This document shows positions 1-13,960 of a stretch of 64,000 nt of DNA, one piece after another. Every line of letters starts with the position of its first letter. Positions within the stretch are counted from its first letter, which is position 1. A model generated the notes under the pieces. That model searched no databases, was not told the DNA's origin, and saw only the letters and a list, made by a program, of their open reading frames with translations. The stretch lies in NCBI RefSeq assembly GCF_003544875.1, contig NZ_CP032093.1:1-64000 (forward strand), written 5' to 3'. Source of the DNA: Vibrio alfacsensis. GTDB lineage: Bacteria > Pseudomonadota > Gammaproteobacteria > Enterobacterales > Vibrionaceae. The translations under genes were made by a program, and so were the position numbers.

Positions 1-112
1 GAACTGACCTCAGGTATTCAAAGGATTTAATGGGCAGATAAAAAAGAGCGGTATTTTACCTTTTTTATCAGAGAGAGAGAATCGTTTTCTCGCTTTTCAA
101 ATTTTAGCCTCA

Positions 113-372
113 AAGACTATATATATAAGATCTATATATATGATCTTTTATTAGATCTATTATTAGGATCGACCATTTCTGTGGATAACTGAAAAATGAT
201 CAACAAGATCATGGATCTTTTGGGATCATATCTTGTGATCATGCATTGATCAGATCGAGGATTTCCTGAGATCAAAATCGATGGTTATGCACAGGGGTAA
301 AAAAGGATCTAAGTTATTATTTGGATAACTAAAGGAAAATCACTGGATCTTCCCTGACTTATCCACAGATGG
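113..372. other. oriC: oriC of the main chromosome
   Basis: This is the replication origin. An AT-rich stretch (about 113-170) with three GATCT-plus-T/A repeats matches the DNA-unwinding element. It is followed by DnaA boxes TGTGGATAA (180-188), TTATGCACA (285-293), TTGGATAAC (320-329) and TTATCCACA (359-367). I count 14 GATC (Dam/SeqA) sites between 120 and 350. The order of elements matches E. coli oriC almost one for one, and mioC is transcribed toward it from the right as in E. coli. gidA/mnmG would be expected just off the left edge, but it is not in the window. Bases 1-112 hold no gene that I can support and are probably the gidA-side flank. Confidence 0.95.
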
Positions 373-468
373 TTTGGGCGTTTTTTGAGCGGTTGAACAA
401 GAAAACTGGAGAGGGGGTCGTAGTCAGGAGAGAAAATAGAGCCGCGACGCGACTCTATGAAAGACAGG

Positions 469-909
469 TTAAGCTGAAAATTGGCTTAAGTTCTCTTGCA
501 ACCATGCTTCAGCAGCGTCTTCAGGAACTGCGTGGCTAAGTACATCTATTTTAAAGCAATCAGCCATCGGTGTTGCACCAATATCTTCTAGTAAGTCATA
601 TGCGTGCTGACCAGCGGCACAGAATGTGTCATAGCTTGAGTCACCGATTGCGATTACCGCAAACTTTACATTTGTCATCTTTGGTGGTGTATTTTGTAAA
701 GCAGCAATAAACGGTTGAATGTTATCTGGGTAATCCCCCGCACCATGAGTAGAGGTGATCACAAGCCATGTGCCTTGATTATCGATCGAGGTCAGTTCGG
801 GTTGGTTGTGGATCGTTGTTTCAAATCCGTTTTCGTTGAGGAGATCACTAATGTGATCACCAACGTATTCTGCGCCACCTAGCGTACTGCCTGTTATAAT
901 GTGGATCAT
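469..909 (-). CDS. mioC: MioC, FMN-binding flavodoxin-like protein
   Basis: Short-chain flavodoxin of 146 residues, the usual MioC length. The N-terminus has the FMN phosphate-loop region ([13 protein letters not shown], residues 5-17), followed by the flavodoxin [11 protein letters not shown] stretch (about 53-63) and the [10 protein letters not shown] motif (about 88-97), both of which contact FMN. MioC is a cytoplasmic electron carrier that supports biotin synthase in vitro. The gene reads leftward into oriC, as in E. coli, where its transcription influences origin opening. A FMN-binding sulfite-reductase-type domain would be longer, so MioC is the best call. Confidence 0.93.
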   Translation of the reverse strand: MIHIITGSTLGGAEYVGDHISDLLNENGFETTIHNQPELTSIDNQGTWLVITSTHGAGDYPDNIQPFIAALQNTPPKMTNVKFAVIAIGDSSYDTFCAAGQHAYDLLEDIGATPMADCFKIDVLSHAVPEDAAEAWLQENLSQFSA

Positions 910-965
910 GTGTCTTCCTTTATTGAGCCATACTGGCGCTTTGGATAACTGTCGTGCGTCAGCAT

Positions 966-1005
966 AAAAAGAAGCGCGGTGTTAAACTTATGCTTAACAC
1001 CGCGC
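966..1005 (-). terminator. Terminator after mnmE
   Basis: A perfect 12-bp stem (974-985 with 994-1005) is followed on the minus strand by a T-rich tract (966-973). It lies just past the mnmE stop codon and separates mnmE from mioC. Confidence 0.85.
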
Positions 1006-1012
1006 GTTTTGG

Positions 1013-2374
1013 TTATTTACCGATACAGAATGAAGAGAAGATTCGGCCGAGGAGGTCATCAGAGCTGAACTCACCGGTAATCTCATTGAGGTGCTGCTGA
1101 GTAATACGTAGCTCTTCTGCTAGGATTTCTCCAGCCATGAAGCCCTCAAGCTGTTCCTGGCCTATTTGGAGGTGCTGAGCGGCACGTTCGAGGGCGTCTA
1201 GGTGACGACGGCGCGCCATAAACCCACCTTCTGTATTACCAGAGAAGCCCATGCACTCTTTTAAATGCGTACGCAGGGCATCAACACCAGCGCCCGTTTT
1301 TGCTGATAGGCGAATCAGAGTTGGATCGTTAACATGGCAGATCCCCATCTCTTCATTTGTTTGATCCGCTTTATTGCGGATCACGGTCATGCCCATGTTA
1401 CTTGGTAGGCGATCGACAAAGTCCGGCCAAATTTCTTTTGGATCCGTTGCGTCGGTTGTGGTGCCATCCACCATGAACAGAACACGGTCTGCTTGGGCGA
1501 TCTCATCCCAGGCTCGCTCGATACCGATTTTCTCTACTTCATCGGAAGCATCACGCAGACCAGCTGTATCAATGATATGCAGAGGCATGCCATCGATATG
1601 GATGTGTTCACGCAATACGTCACGCGTAGTACCGGCGATATCGGTTACGATGGCGGACTCTTTGCCTGACAATGCGTTGAGTAGGCTTGATTTACCTGCG
1701 TTAGGACGACCAGCGATCACGACTTTCATCCCCTCACGCATAATGGCTCCTTGATTGGCCTCTTTGCGCACCGCTTCTAGGTTGTCAATGATGGTTTGCA
1801 AATCAGCGGACACTTTACCATCGGCAAGAAAGTCGATTTCTTCTTCTGGGAAGTCGATAGCGGCTTCTACGTATATACGCAGATAGATCAGAGATTCCAC
1901 TAATGTTTGAATACGCTGTGAAAACTGACCTTGCAATGATTGTAACGCCGATTTCGCCGCTTCTTCAGAGCTTGCATCAATCAAGTCTGCAATCGCTTCT
2001 GCTTGGGTTAAATCCATCTTATCGTTTAAGAATGCACGCTCCGAGAATTCACCTGGGCGAGCCGCTCGAACGCCATCAATGCCCAAAATGCGCTTAATCA
2101 GCATGTCCATTACCACAGGGCCACCGTGGCCTTGCAGTTCAAGTACGTCTTCACCTGTAAAAGAATGTGGGTTAGGGAAGTACAGTGCAATGCCTTGGTC
2201 GAGTACAGTTCCATCCGCTGCTTGGAATGGCAGGTATTCGGCATAGCGTGGCTTGAGTGTCTTACCCGTTACTTCGAGCGCCACTTGATTGGCCTTAGGG
2301 CCTGAAACACGAATAATGCCAACACCACCACGGCCTGGTGCGGTTGCTTGGGCGACAATCGTATCTGTAGTCAT
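1013..2374 (-). CDS. mnmE: MnmE, tRNA U34 modification GTPase
   Basis: Potassium-dependent GTPase of 453 residues. With MnmG it installs the (carboxymethyl)aminomethyl group on wobble uridine 34 of several tRNAs. The N-terminal formyl-THF-binding domain covers about residues 1-120. A GTPase domain is inserted in the helical domain, with P-loop GRPNAGKSS (about 222-230), the GTTRD switch (about 248-252), DTAGLRD (about 269-275) and an NKAD-type guanine motif. The protein ends in FCIGK, carrying the essential C-terminal Cys of the family. Length is normal. It is followed by its own terminator and lies downstream of yidC in the same orientation, as in other gammaproteobacteria. Confidence 0.97.
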   Translation of the reverse strand: MTTDTIVAQATAPGRGGVGIIRVSGPKANQVALEVTGKTLKPRYAEYLPFQAADGTVLDQGIALYFPNPHSFTGEDVLELQGHGGPVVMDMLIKRILGIDGVRAARPGEFSERAFLNDKMDLTQAEAIADLIDASSEEAAKSALQSLQGQFSQRIQTLVESLIYLRIYVEAAIDFPEEEIDFLADGKVSADLQTIIDNLEAVRKEANQGAIMREGMKVVIAGRPNAGKSSLLNALSGKESAIVTDIAGTTRDVLREHIHIDGMPLHIIDTAGLRDASDEVEKIGIERAWDEIAQADRVLFMVDGTTTDATDPKEIWPDFVDRLPSNMGMTVIRNKADQTNEEMGICHVNDPTLIRLSAKTGAGVDALRTHLKECMGFSGNTEGGFMARRRHLDALERAAQHLQIGQEQLEGFMAGEILAEELRITQQHLNEITGEFSSDDLLGRIFSSFCIGK

Positions 2375-2460
2375 AATATTGCCTTTTGAGCTGGGCTATA
2401 GGTCAACAGAGCCTAGGGAGCCATAACCATTAATTAGCTGAATTGTAATCAGCCAAAAAC

Positions 2461-2486
2461 AAAAAGGCGACCTTTTGGCCGCCTTT
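2461..2486 (-). terminator. Terminator after yidC
   Basis: A GC-rich hairpin (AAAGGCGGCC paired with GGTCGCCTTT on the minus strand) is followed by a T run, immediately downstream of the yidC stop codon. Confidence 0.85.
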
Positions 2487-2506
2487 CTCATGTTTTTATG
2501 CAAAGG

Positions 2507-4129
2507 TTACTTGGTGTGTAAGCCTTTTTTCTCCAGCGCTTTGTAGATCAAAGTTTGCTGGATTAGCGTAACGATGTTCGACACCAACCAGTATAGAACT
2601 AGACCTGATGGGAAGAACAAGAAGAAGAACGTAAACATAACCGGCATAAAGGTCATGATCTTCTGTTGCATTGGATCCGTTACCGTCGTTGGGCTCATCT
2701 TCTGGATTAGGAACATTGACGCACCCATCAATAGTGGCAGGATGTAGTATGGGTCCTGCGCTGAAAGGTCATGAATCCAACCAAAGAATGGTGAGTGACG
2801 TAGCTCAACCGATTCCATTAGTGCCCAGTATAGCGCGATGAAGATAGGCATCTGTAGGATAAGAGGTAGACAGCCACCCAGTGGGTTCACTTTCTCTTTC
2901 TTGTACAGTTCCATCATTTCTTGGCTCATGCGCTGGCGGTCATCACCGATGCGCTCACGCATTGCTTGCAGCTTAGGCTGTAGCATGCGCATTTTTGCCA
3001 TAGACGTGTATTGCGCTTTTGTTAGTGGGTACATTGCACCACGAACAATGAAAGTCAAACAGATGATTGCTACACCCCAGTTACCTACAAAGCTTTGAAT
3101 GAAAGCAAGCAACGAGTGTAGTGGTTTCGCGATGAACCATAACCAGCCATAATCCACTACTAGGTCTAGGTTTGGTGCAACCGCCGCCATTTCATTTTGT
3201 AGCTTAGGACCAACCCAAAGTGTTGCTTCAAACTGAGCTTGATCACCCGTTGCGATGGTTTTGTTCGGCATACGTACACCGATATCGCCTAGGTTACCAA
3301 TAACTCGAGTGTATAGGTTTGTACCTGGTTCGTTGCGTGGGATCCACGCGGCAGCGAAGTAGTGCTGGATCATTGCTGCCCAACCTTCACCGTTTGCTAG
3401 GTTGATAGACAGGTTACGGTCCTGCATATCTTCAAAGCTGTATTTTTTGTAACGAACGTCTTCTGTCGAGTAAGCACCGCCACGGTAAGTTGGCATTGTA
3501 ATGCTGCCACCCGCATCCATTAGGTTTTGACGCAGGTGAGCGTACATACCAAAGGTTGCGTTGTTACCAGAGTTGTTCACGATATCGTACTCTACGTTTA
3601 ACGCGTAGCTGCCACGTTTAAGAACGTAAGTTTTCGTGTATTCGATGCCGTTTGTAGTGAAAGTCATTGGAACGCGCAGTTCGTCTTGACCATCAGCGAG
3701 CGTAAAGCTGTCTGCACTCACGTGGTAGTGAGGGCGATTGGTGCTGCTTAGATCGATACCCTGAGGACCCACTAGACCGCTTTGGGCGATGAACTGGTGA
3801 CCTTGAGTGTCTTTAAGCAGAACGAAAGGATTGGATGAATCTAGTTCAGCATCGTATTTGTTTAGATCGGCATGTACTACATCGCCACCAACGGTGTCGA
3901 TCGACAGAGTCAAAACATCAGTCGTTACTGTGATAGTTTTTGCTGATGCTTGTTGTTGACCCGGAACTGGATCAAGCTCATCCGCAAAAGATGGTGCAGG
4001 TAGAGTACTGCTTGATTGAGCCTGTTCAACCGCTTGAGGTGCTGGATTCTTTGCGACTTGCCATTGTTGGAATAGCAAGAAAGAAACCAGTGCCAGAGCG
4101 ATGAGCAGGATATTACGTTGAGAATCCAT
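2507..4129 (-). CDS. yidC: YidC, membrane protein insertase
   Basis: Inner-membrane insertase and chaperone of 540 residues, the usual gammaproteobacterial length. It has an N-terminal transmembrane segment (about residues 6-22), a large periplasmic domain (about 60-340) and a C-terminal 60-kDa inner-membrane insertase domain (about 350-530). The last part holds the conserved cytoplasmic loop rich in Met/Arg and the final hydrophobic helices. YidC inserts small or Sec-dependent membrane proteins such as ATP synthase subunit c. The gene starts 2 nt from the yidD stop, within the rpmH-rnpA-yidD-yidC cluster. Confidence 0.97.
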   Translation of the reverse strand: MDSQRNILLIALALVSFLLFQQWQVAKNPAPQAVEQAQSSSTLPAPSFADELDPVPGQQQASAKTITVTTDVLTLSIDTVGGDVVHADLNKYDAELDSSNPFVLLKDTQGHQFIAQSGLVGPQGIDLSSTNRPHYHVSADSFTLADGQDELRVPMTFTTNGIEYTKTYVLKRGSYALNVEYDIVNNSGNNATFGMYAHLRQNLMDAGGSITMPTYRGGAYSTEDVRYKKYSFEDMQDRNLSINLANGEGWAAMIQHYFAAAWIPRNEPGTNLYTRVIGNLGDIGVRMPNKTIATGDQAQFEATLWVGPKLQNEMAAVAPNLDLVVDYGWLWFIAKPLHSLLAFIQSFVGNWGVAIICLTFIVRGAMYPLTKAQYTSMAKMRMLQPKLQAMRERIGDDRQRMSQEMMELYKKEKVNPLGGCLPLILQMPIFIALYWALMESVELRHSPFFGWIHDLSAQDPYYILPLLMGASMFLIQKMSPTTVTDPMQQKIMTFMPVMFTFFFLFFPSGLVLYWLVSNIVTLIQQTLIYKALEKKGLHTK

Positions 4130-4131
4130 CG

Positions 4132-4389
4132 TTATTTATCTCTGTCTTGTTTTTGGACTGGTGGAATGGGGTCATACCCCCCTTCATTCAAAGGGTGGCA
4201 TTTTAATAGACGTTTGCCTGATAACCAACACCCTTTTACAAAACCGTGAGCTCTCAGTGCTTCTAAAGCATAAGTTGAGCAGGTTGGAGTAAATCGGCAG
4301 CGAGGACCAATCAGAGGGCTTATAAACCAACGGTAGAGATAAATGAGCCCAATGGCTATCCACGAGAGGGGCGAGACAGGCGATGCCAT
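4132..4389 (-). CDS. yidD: YidD, membrane protein insertion efficiency factor
   Basis: Small membrane-associated protein of 85 residues. It has the family signature [15 protein letters not shown] (about residues 32-46) and the conserved [14 protein letters not shown] stretch near the C-terminus. It assists YidC-dependent insertion. The start codon lies inside the end of rnpA (34-nt overlap, different frame), the classic arrangement, so the two genes are probably translationally coupled. The overlapping 4184-4399 reading frame is only a shadow. Confidence 0.95.
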   Translation of the reverse strand: MASPVSPLSWIAIGLIYLYRWFISPLIGPRCRFTPTCSTYALEALRAHGFVKGCWLSGKRLLKCHPLNEGGYDPIPPVQKQDRDK

Positions 4390-4712
4390 AGCTTATCAAA
4401 CAACTTTAAAATTTCCTCATTGCTTAAATCTTGCGCGCTTTTCTTAGCAATCACAACAAAATCTTTATTTGGAAGCTGATGTTGTTTGTTACGAAAGCTT
4501 TCGCGAGCCAAACGTTTAAAACGATTTCGGCCAACGGCAGTTTTGATTTGTTTTTTCGGAACGGCTAAACCTAGTCGAGGATGAGATAGGTCGTTATTAC
4601 GAGCAATGATGGTGAAATGAGGCGAGCCAGCTCGATGAGCTTGCTGAAAGACGTTTTGATAATGCTCGGGAGTTAACAAACGTAACTCCCGATTAAACGC
4701 GTACGTGTTCAA
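4356..4712 (-). CDS. rnpA: RnpA, protein subunit of RNase P
   Basis: Basic RNA-binding protein of 118 residues that partners the RnpB ribozyme to mature tRNA 5' ends. The RNR motif ([14 protein letters not shown], about residues 61-74) and the preceding central-cleft stretch ([20 protein letters not shown]) identify the family. It sits directly downstream of rpmH and overlaps yidD, the usual co-transcribed order next to the origin. Confidence 0.96.
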   Translation of the reverse strand: MNTYAFNRELRLLTPEHYQNVFQQAHRAGSPHFTIIARNNDLSHPRLGLAVPKKQIKTAVGRNRFKRLARESFRNKQHQLPNKDFVVIAKKSAQDLSNEEILKLFDKLWHRLSRPSRG

Positions 4713-4725
4713 AATAAACTAGCGA

Positions 4726-4860
4726 TTATTTTGATAGGCGCGCACGGCCTTTTGCACGACGTGCGTTAATAACTTTACGACCGTTCTTAGTTGCCATGCG
4801 AGCACGGAAGCCGTGAGTACGCTTGCGCTTTAGAACTGTAGGTTGAAAAGTGCGTTTCAT
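4726..4860 (-). CDS. rpmH: Ribosomal protein bL34
   Basis: A 44-codon gene, identified by reading the minus strand. It begins [14 protein letters not shown] and ends AKGRARLSK, an essentially textbook bL34 of the large ribosomal subunit. It lies 13 nt upstream of rnpA, and the pair is expected to be co-transcribed from a promoter in the AT-rich region 4870-5000. Confidence 0.97.
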
Positions 4861-4924
4861 GATAATTACCTTTACTGATCAGTAGTTTTAGGTTCTTGTT
4901 AAACCCGGCGTGGGCAATATGCTT

Positions 4925-4954
4925 TCTTTATATAAAGAAGCTCTTTATATAGAG
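4925..4954. repeat. Two adjacent AT-rich palindromes upstream of rpmH
   Basis: A perfect 14-bp palindrome, TCTTTATATAAAGA (4925-4938), is followed directly by a related imperfect copy, CTCTTTATATAGAG (4941-4954). They lie in the rpmH leader/promoter region. They may be duplicated -10-like elements or a transcript hairpin; the sequence does not decide between these. Confidence 0.5.
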
Positions 4955-5103
4955 AAGAACAACCGACGCCTCTCAACAAAGAGGCGGAATTGTAATCACA
5001 CTCACATAATGTGTCAATGACTCATGCGTATGAAATTCCGGCCGGGCGATTATACGTAGTGTGAGTAAAATCTCAAGGATCGATTGATCTTGATGCTTGA
5101 TCT

Positions 5104-5841
5104 TTACTCTATTCCCACTTGGTTAAGGAATTTTTGCAAACGAAGATCTTGTGGATTGTCGAAAATATCCTGTGGAGAACCTTGTTCGACAATATTACCA
5201 TCGGCCATAAAGATCACTCTGTCGGCGACTTCTTTGGCGAATTGCATTTCGTGTGTGACCACCAGCATCGTCTGATGTTGATTCGCTAACCTCTTCATTA
5301 ATGAGAGAACTTCTCCGACCCATTCTGGATCCAATGCAGAAGTTGGTTCATCAAATAGTAGCAATTCTGGCTGCAACGCCATGGCTCGACCGATACCTAC
5401 TCGCTGCTGTTGACCACCTGACAGTGCCGCTGGATAACTTTCGCCTTTATCACCAAGGCCAATGTCATCCAGAATCTCTTGCGCGCGCTTATGAGCGTCG
5501 TCTTTCTTCCAACCACGCACGGTGATCAAGCCCTCTGCAATGTTTTGGCGAGCCGTCATATGAGCAAATAACGCGTAGTTTTGGAAAACAAACCCAGTTC
5601 GACGGCGTAATGCCAACACTTCTGCTTTAGTGTGCTTCTGCGTATCAACAGAAATATTATCAATGGTAATTCGGCCTTGGTCTGCTTGCTCAAGAAAGTT
5701 CACAGTGCGAAGTAGCGTTGATTTACCTGTACCACTAGAGCCGATAATTACAATGATCTCGCCTTGTTTTATGTCGAGATCGATGCCTTTGAGCACTTCT
5801 GTATCACCAAAACGCTTGTGGATATTTTCTAGTTTGATCAT
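5104..5841 (-). CDS. Polar amino-acid ABC transporter, ATP-binding subunit
   Basis: ABC ATPase of 245 residues. It has Walker [10 protein letters not shown] (about 33-41), the ABC signature [14 protein letters not shown] (about 140-153), Walker [15 protein letters not shown] (about 161-174) and the switch His (VVTHE). It belongs to the GlnQ/HisP/TcyN class that energises import of polar amino acids. The start overlaps the permease stop by 4 nt (ATGA), so translation is coupled. The operon most resembles the E. coli TcyJLN cystine/diaminopimelate system, but substrate is inferred only from family likeness. Confidence 0.93.
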   Translation of the reverse strand: MIKLENIHKRFGDTEVLKGIDLDIKQGEIIVIIGSSGTGKSTLLRTVNFLEQADQGRITIDNISVDTQKHTKAEVLALRRRTGFVFQNYALFAHMTARQNIAEGLITVRGWKKDDAHKRAQEILDDIGLGDKGESYPAALSGGQQQRVGIGRAMALQPELLLFDEPTSALDPEWVGEVLSLMKRLANQHQTMLVVTHEMQFAKEVADRVIFMADGNIVEQGSPQDIFDNPQDLRLQKFLNQVGIE

Positions 5842-6509
5842 CGTACATACGCCTTATTTAATTTCGCTTCTGCCCAAATCTGCACTCGAGTCAAAATGAC
5901 CACTACGCCCCAGTAAATCAGTGCAACGGCAAGGAAAGCTTCAAAGAAACGGAAGCTAGAGGACGCTTCCATCTGCGCTTTGGCCATGATTTCTGCCACG
6001 CCAAGTGTGAATGCGAGGGAAGTCGACTTAATCATGTCGATAAAGTAGTTCATTAGCGATGGCAGCGCGACACGAGTTGCCTGAGGCAGAATGACACGAC
6101 GCATTGCCTGGGGCGTCGTCATACCGACAGATAAGCTCGCTTCCATTTGGCTGCGATCAATACCAATGATGGCGGCACGAATGCTTTCTGCCATATACGC
6201 GGCGAAGTGCAGAGTTAAACCAATGACTGCCGCTGAAAAGGCATCCAATCCCACCATAAATGGAAAGACTTGCGGTAAGCCGTAGTAAAGTAAAAACAGC
6301 TGTACTAAGAGCGGTGTTCCGCGAAAGAAGCTGATGTAAAGTTGACTTAATTGATCGAGAACTGGCAGCTTGAATACGCGAATGTTAGCTAAAATCACGG
6401 CTAGAATGAGTGAAAACACCAATCCCCATGTTGCCATTTCCATGGTGGTACCAAGATACTTGAGCAGTATCGGTAATAGCTCCAACATGTAATTAAAATC
6501 AAATCCCAT
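5838..6509 (-). CDS. Polar amino-acid ABC transporter, permease subunit
   Basis: HisM/TcyL-type inner-membrane permease of 223 residues with about five hydrophobic segments. The binding-protein-dependent permease signature ([22 protein letters not shown], split across about residues 133-154) forms the coupling helix to the ATPase. The stretch [19 protein letters not shown] (about 63-81) is typical of polar amino-acid permeases. A homodimer is expected. The neighbours encode the matching ATPase and periplasmic binding protein. Confidence 0.92.
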   Translation of the reverse strand: MGFDFNYMLELLPILLKYLGTTMEMATWGLVFSLILAVILANIRVFKLPVLDQLSQLYISFFRGTPLLVQLFLLYYGLPQVFPFMVGLDAFSAAVIGLTLHFAAYMAESIRAAIIGIDRSQMEASLSVGMTTPQAMRRVILPQATRVALPSLMNYFIDMIKSTSLAFTLGVAEIMAKAQMEASSSFRFFEAFLAVALIYWGVVVILTRVQIWAEAKLNKAYVR

Positions 6510-6527
6510 ACGACGTATTACCTTGAG

Positions 6528-6560
6528 AAAAGAAAAGGTGGAATCCGAAGTTCCACCTTG
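6528..6560 (-). terminator. Attenuator-like hairpin between binding-protein and permease genes
   Basis: A perfect 9-bp stem (6535-6543 with 6551-6559) is followed on the minus strand by a T-rich tract. It sits between the solute-binding-protein gene and the permease gene. Such intra-operon hairpins commonly allow the periplasmic protein to be made in excess over the membrane subunits, by partial termination or 3'-end protection. Confidence 0.7.
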
Positions 6561-6617
6561 TCATTGAGTTAAAAAAGGGTGCGAGATAATGTTCCGCACC
6601 CTAAAAGAAGAGAAGTT

Positions 6618-7379
6618 TTACTTAGTGATGTCGGCACCAAACCATTTCACAGAAATTTTCTCTACTGTTCCGTCGGCGCGCATTTCAGCGAGTGCTTTAT
6701 TCACTTGATTCTGAAGTTTGCGACCTTTTTCGTTGTCCACGAATGGCCAAGCGTTCTCGATGGTTTCAAAAGGTTCACCAGCAAGTTCTAAAGGCAAACC
6801 GGTTTTCTTGATCAGTTCTAGCGCAGAAAGGCGATCCATGATGAATGCATCAGCACGACCCAGTGCGACGTCGTGTTCAATTCCCGTGTCGTAGGTCTTG
6901 ATGTTGATCTTGCCGTCTTTGTCATAGTTACGTAGGAGCTGTTCAAAGTTAGAACCTAGGTTAACCGCAACGGTTTTTCCTGCGAGATCTTCAACGTTTT
7001 GAATGCTGTTGTTGCCTTTACGCACAGTGATTTGCGCACCATCGATGACGTAAGGGTCAGCGAATAAGAATTTTGCTTTACGTGCGTCCGTCATCGTAAT
7101 TTGGTTTGAGATAGTATCGATACGACCGGTTTCTAGCAGACCAAATAAACCAGAGAAGTTTGCGGTGACGTATTCGATCTTGTAGTTGTTACGTTTGCCT
7201 ATTTCATCCCACATATCGACTTCGAAACCTTGAAGCTTGTCTTGCTTAACAAAGGTAAATGGGAAGTAGCGGCCTGACATGCCGACTTTTACTTCAGTTG
7301 TGGCAGTGTCGATTGCCGCTTGAGCGGTTGTAGCAGACAAAGCGATAACAGCAACCGCCATCTTAATCCAGTGTTTCAT
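6618..7379 (-). CDS. Polar amino-acid ABC transporter, periplasmic solute-binding protein
   Basis: Family 3 solute-binding protein, 253 residues from the ATG at 7379. A GGAG box lies 7 nt upstream of this ATG; the ATG at 7382 is also possible, and the longer open frame to 7430 is unlikely. A signal peptide with a hydrophobic core and Ala-x-Ala end (TTAQA) occupies about the first 22 residues. The ligand-binding part has GRYFPFTFV, GFEVDMWDEIG, and DAFIMDRLSAL-type features. It resembles cystine/polar amino-acid binding proteins. It is the first gene of the transporter operon, separated from the permease by a hairpin. Confidence 0.92.
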   Translation of the reverse strand: MKHWIKMAVAVIALSATTAQAAIDTATTEVKVGMSGRYFPFTFVKQDKLQGFEVDMWDEIGKRNNYKIEYVTANFSGLFGLLETGRIDTISNQITMTDARKAKFLFADPYVIDGAQITVRKGNNSIQNVEDLAGKTVAVNLGSNFEQLLRNYDKDGKINIKTYDTGIEHDVALGRADAFIMDRLSALELIKKTGLPLELAGEPFETIENAWPFVDNEKGRKLQNQVNKALAEMRADGTVEKISVKWFGADITK

Positions 7380-7429
7380 CATACATCTCCAAACTTTTAT
7401 GGTAGGAAATACTACTGTCACTTCGCTCA

Positions 7430-7809
7430 ATTAAATAAATAACCAAGTGCAATAACCTAGTCCAGAGAGTAATAAGATCCTATTTGGTATAAATTGTAGC
7501 CAACTGAGAAGCATGAGTGATGAAAGCGTCATCAAAAAGTGGGGGAAATATGATCAAAAAGAATCAGGCACAGAAATTTCATTCACAGAGTTATCACCAG
7601 AAGCAAGATCTGTGCATTTTCGACCAAATGTGGATCATTGTGTGGGCAATCTTGGGGCAAGATGTGTTGATCTCACTATCTAGCGCGAAATAATTGTGAA
7701 TAACTTAGATCTTATTCACTGGATCGTCGATCAATTGCTGGCGATCTTGGTTATCAACAGGTAAAATTGCCAGTCTTTTCCGATAATTCAAATACTCAGT
7801 GGGGGCACC
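7430..7809 (+). promoter_or_regulatory. dnaA upstream regulatory region with DnaA boxes
   Basis: This 380-bp gene-free stretch precedes dnaA. It holds DnaA-box-like 9-mers TGTGAATAA (7695-7703), TTATTCACT (7712-7720) and TTATCAACA (7751-7759), and several GATC sites. That fits autoregulation of dnaA by DnaA and Dam/SeqA. The promoter hexamers could not be fixed confidently. The left part also carries the promoter of the divergent transporter operon. Confidence 0.65.
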
Positions 7810-9216
7810 GTGTCATCTTCGCTTTGGTTGCAATGTTTGCAGCAGCTTCAAGAAGAGCTACCAGCTACAGAATTCAGTATGTGGGTTCGTCCGTTACAAG
7901 CGGAGCTCAATGACAATACTCTCACTCTATTCGCTCCAAACCGCTTTGTGTTGGATTGGGTTCGCGATAAGTACCTGAATAGCATTAATCGTTTACTGCA
8001 GGAATACTGTGGTAATGATGTTCCTAACTTGCGCTTTGAAGTGGGTAGCCGCCCTGTAGCTGCACCAAAACCGGTACCGACACGTACACCGGCTGATGTT
8101 GCGGCTGAATCATCGGCACCTGCACAATTGCAAGCACGCAAGCCTGTCCACAAAACGTGGGATGACGACCCTCAAGCGATCGCTAATATCAACCATCGCT
8201 CAAACGTGAATCCTAAACATAAGTTTAATAACTTTGTTGAAGGTAAGTCGAACCAACTGGGTTTGGCTGCTGCTCGTCAGGTTTCAGATAACCCAGGTGC
8301 GGCTTACAACCCATTGTTTCTATACGGCGGTACTGGTTTAGGTAAAACGCACTTATTGCACGCCGTGGGTAACGCGATTGTGGATAACAATCCAAATGCG
8401 AAAGTGGTGTATATGCACTCTGAGCGTTTTGTACAAGACATGGTAAAAGCTCTGCAGAACAACGCGATTGAAGAGTTCAAACGCTACTACCGCAGTGTGG
8501 ATGCACTACTTATCGATGACATTCAGTTCTTTGCAAACAAAGAGCGTTCTCAAGAAGAATTTTTCCATACTTTCAATGCTCTGCTTGAGGGTAATCAACA
8601 GATCATCCTAACTTCGGATCGTTATCCAAAAGAGATCAGCGGTGTGGAGGATCGTCTTAAATCGCGTTTCGGTTGGGGCCTAACCGTTGCGATCGAACCA
8701 CCAGAGCTTGAAACGCGCGTTGCGATCTTGATGAAAAAAGCGGAAGACCACCAAATTCATCTAGCGGATGAAGTGGCATTCTTTATTGCTAAGCGATTGC
8801 GTTCTAATGTTCGTGAGCTTGAAGGCGCACTTAACCGTGTTATTGCCAACGCGAACTTTACAGGCCGTCCAATTACGATTGATTTCGTCCGTGAAGCGCT
8901 GCGCGATCTTCTTGCTCTGCAAGAAAAGTTAGTGACCATCGACAATATCCAAAAGACGGTGGCGGAATATTACAAGATTAAAGTGGCGGACTTGCTGTCA
9001 AAACGTCGCTCTCGCTCGGTTGCTCGTCCTCGCCAATTGGCGATGGCACTGGCAAAAGAGTTGACCAACCACAGCTTGCCAGAAATTGGTGACGCATTTG
9101 GTGGTCGTGACCATACGACGGTACTGCATGCTTGTCGCAAGATTGAGCAGTTGCGTGAAGAGAGCCACGATATCAAAGAAGATTACTCTAACTTGATTCG
9201 CACCCTGTCGTCTTAA
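7810..9216 (+). CDS. dnaA: DnaA, replication initiator
   Basis: Initiator AAA+ ATPase of 468 residues, starting at GTG with a G-rich box just upstream. Domain I (about 1-85) begins [27 protein letters not shown] (shown in part). A short linker follows, then the AAA+ domain III with Walker [10 protein letters not shown] (about 174-182) and Walker [10 protein letters not shown]. The C-terminal DNA-binding domain IV has the signature [12 protein letters not shown]. It binds the boxes in oriC 7 kb to the left and those in its own promoter. Confidence 0.98.
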   Translation: MSSSLWLQCLQQLQEELPATEFSMWVRPLQAELNDNTLTLFAPNRFVLDWVRDKYLNSINRLLQEYCGNDVPNLRFEVGSRPVAAPKPVPTRTPADVAAESSAPAQLQARKPVHKTWDDDPQAIANINHRSNVNPKHKFNNFVEGKSNQLGLAAARQVSDNPGAAYNPLFLYGGTGLGKTHLLHAVGNAIVDNNPNAKVVYMHSERFVQDMVKALQNNAIEEFKRYYRSVDALLIDDIQFFANKERSQEEFFHTFNALLEGNQQIILTSDRYPKEISGVEDRLKSRFGWGLTVAIEPPELETRVAILMKKAEDHQIHLADEVAFFIAKRLRSNVRELEGALNRVIANANFTGRPITIDFVREALRDLLALQEKLVTIDNIQKTVAEYYKIKVADLLSKRRSRSVARPRQLAMALAKELTNHSLPEIGDAFGGRDHTTVLHACRKIEQLREESHDIKEDYSNLIRTLSS

Positions 9217-9279
9217 TCGGTTAGAATGACAGTATTCTAAGCAAATCACTAATTGAGCTGACAGCGTAAAGAGCCAAGC

Positions 9280-10380
9280 ATGAAATTTACCATTGAACGT
9301 AGTCATTTAATCAAACCGCTACAACAAGTGTCGGGCGCTTTAGGTGGCCGAGCAACCCTGCCAATTCTTGGCAATCTACTGATTAAAGTAGAAGAGAACG
9401 TGTTATCCATGACTGCGACCGATTTGGAAGTAGAATTGGTGAGCAAAGTGACTCTAGAGGGCGATTTTGAAGCTGGCAGCATTACTGTTCCTTCTCGTAA
9501 GTTTCTCGATATCTGTCGCGGACTACCGGATGACTCGATCATTACTTTTGTATTGGAAGGGGATCGCGTCCAAGTTCGTTCTGGTCGTAGCCGTTTTTCA
9601 TTAGCCACGCTTCCAGCGAACGATTTTCCAAATATTGAAGATTGGCAGAGTGAAGTTGAAGTCTCTTTGACACAAGTTGAACTGCGCACTCTGATCGAAA
9701 AAACACAATTCTCAATGGCGAACCAAGATGTTCGTTATTACCTAAACGGTATGTTGTTTGAGATTGACGGCACAACGCTACGCAGTGTGGCGACTGACGG
9801 TCACCGTATGGCAGTATCTCAAACTCAGCTAGGTGCGGATTTTGCTCAAAAACAAATCATCGTACCGCGTAAAGGTGTGCAAGAGCTGGTTAAGCTAATG
9901 GATGCACCGGAGCAACCCGTTGTACTGCAAATTGGTAGTTCTAATGTGCGTGCTGAGGTGAATAACTTTACCTTCACTTCTAAGCTTGTTGATGGTCGTT
10001 TCCCTGACTATCGCCGCGTAATGCCGCAAAGTACGACTAAAACACTTGAAGCGGGTTGCGATGAATTGCGTCAAGCCTTCTCTCGTGCTGCGATTCTTTC
10101 GAATGAAAAGTTCCGCGGCGTACGTGTTAATCTTGCAGGCAGTGAAATGCGCATTACAGCGAATAACCCGGAGCAAGAAGAAGCCGAAGAAATGCTAGAC
10201 GTGAGCTTTGAAGGCGATGCGATTGAAATCGGCTTCAACGTTAGCTACGTGCTTGATGTGCTCAATACATTGCGCTGTGACAAGGTACGCGTGTCAATGT
10301 CTGATGCGAATGCCAGTGCGTTGATTGAAAACGCAGACGATGACAGTGCCATGTACGTGGTGATGCCAATTCGACTATAA
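9280..10380 (+). CDS. dnaN: DnaN, DNA polymerase III beta sliding clamp
   Basis: Processivity clamp of 366 residues, exactly the E. coli length. It has three repeated clamp domains of about 120 residues, begins MKFTIERSHLIKPLQQVSG and ends with the conserved YVVMPIRL. It encircles DNA as a dimer and tethers polymerase III. It lies between dnaA and recF in the standard operon order. Confidence 0.98.
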   Translation: MKFTIERSHLIKPLQQVSGALGGRATLPILGNLLIKVEENVLSMTATDLEVELVSKVTLEGDFEAGSITVPSRKFLDICRGLPDDSIITFVLEGDRVQVRSGRSRFSLATLPANDFPNIEDWQSEVEVSLTQVELRTLIEKTQFSMANQDVRYYLNGMLFEIDGTTLRSVATDGHRMAVSQTQLGADFAQKQIIVPRKGVQELVKLMDAPEQPVVLQIGSSNVRAEVNNFTFTSKLVDGRFPDYRRVMPQSTTKTLEAGCDELRQAFSRAAILSNEKFRGVRVNLAGSEMRITANNPEQEEAEEMLDVSFEGDAIEIGFNVSYVLDVLNTLRCDKVRVSMSDANASALIENADDDSAMYVVMPIRL

Positions 10381-10389
10381 GTCATCTGA

Positions 10390-13899
<3,510 letters not shown>

Positions 13900-13925
13900 T
13901 TGTACAGACTCAGTCAAATCATGCT

Positions 13926-13960
13926 AAAAACGCCATCTCGCAAGAGGTGGCGTTTTTTTA
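13926..13960 (+). terminator. Terminator after gyrB
   Basis: Stem AACGCCATCTC paired with GAGGTGGCGTT, followed by a run of seven T. It is 25 nt after the gyrB stop codon. Confidence 0.92.
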
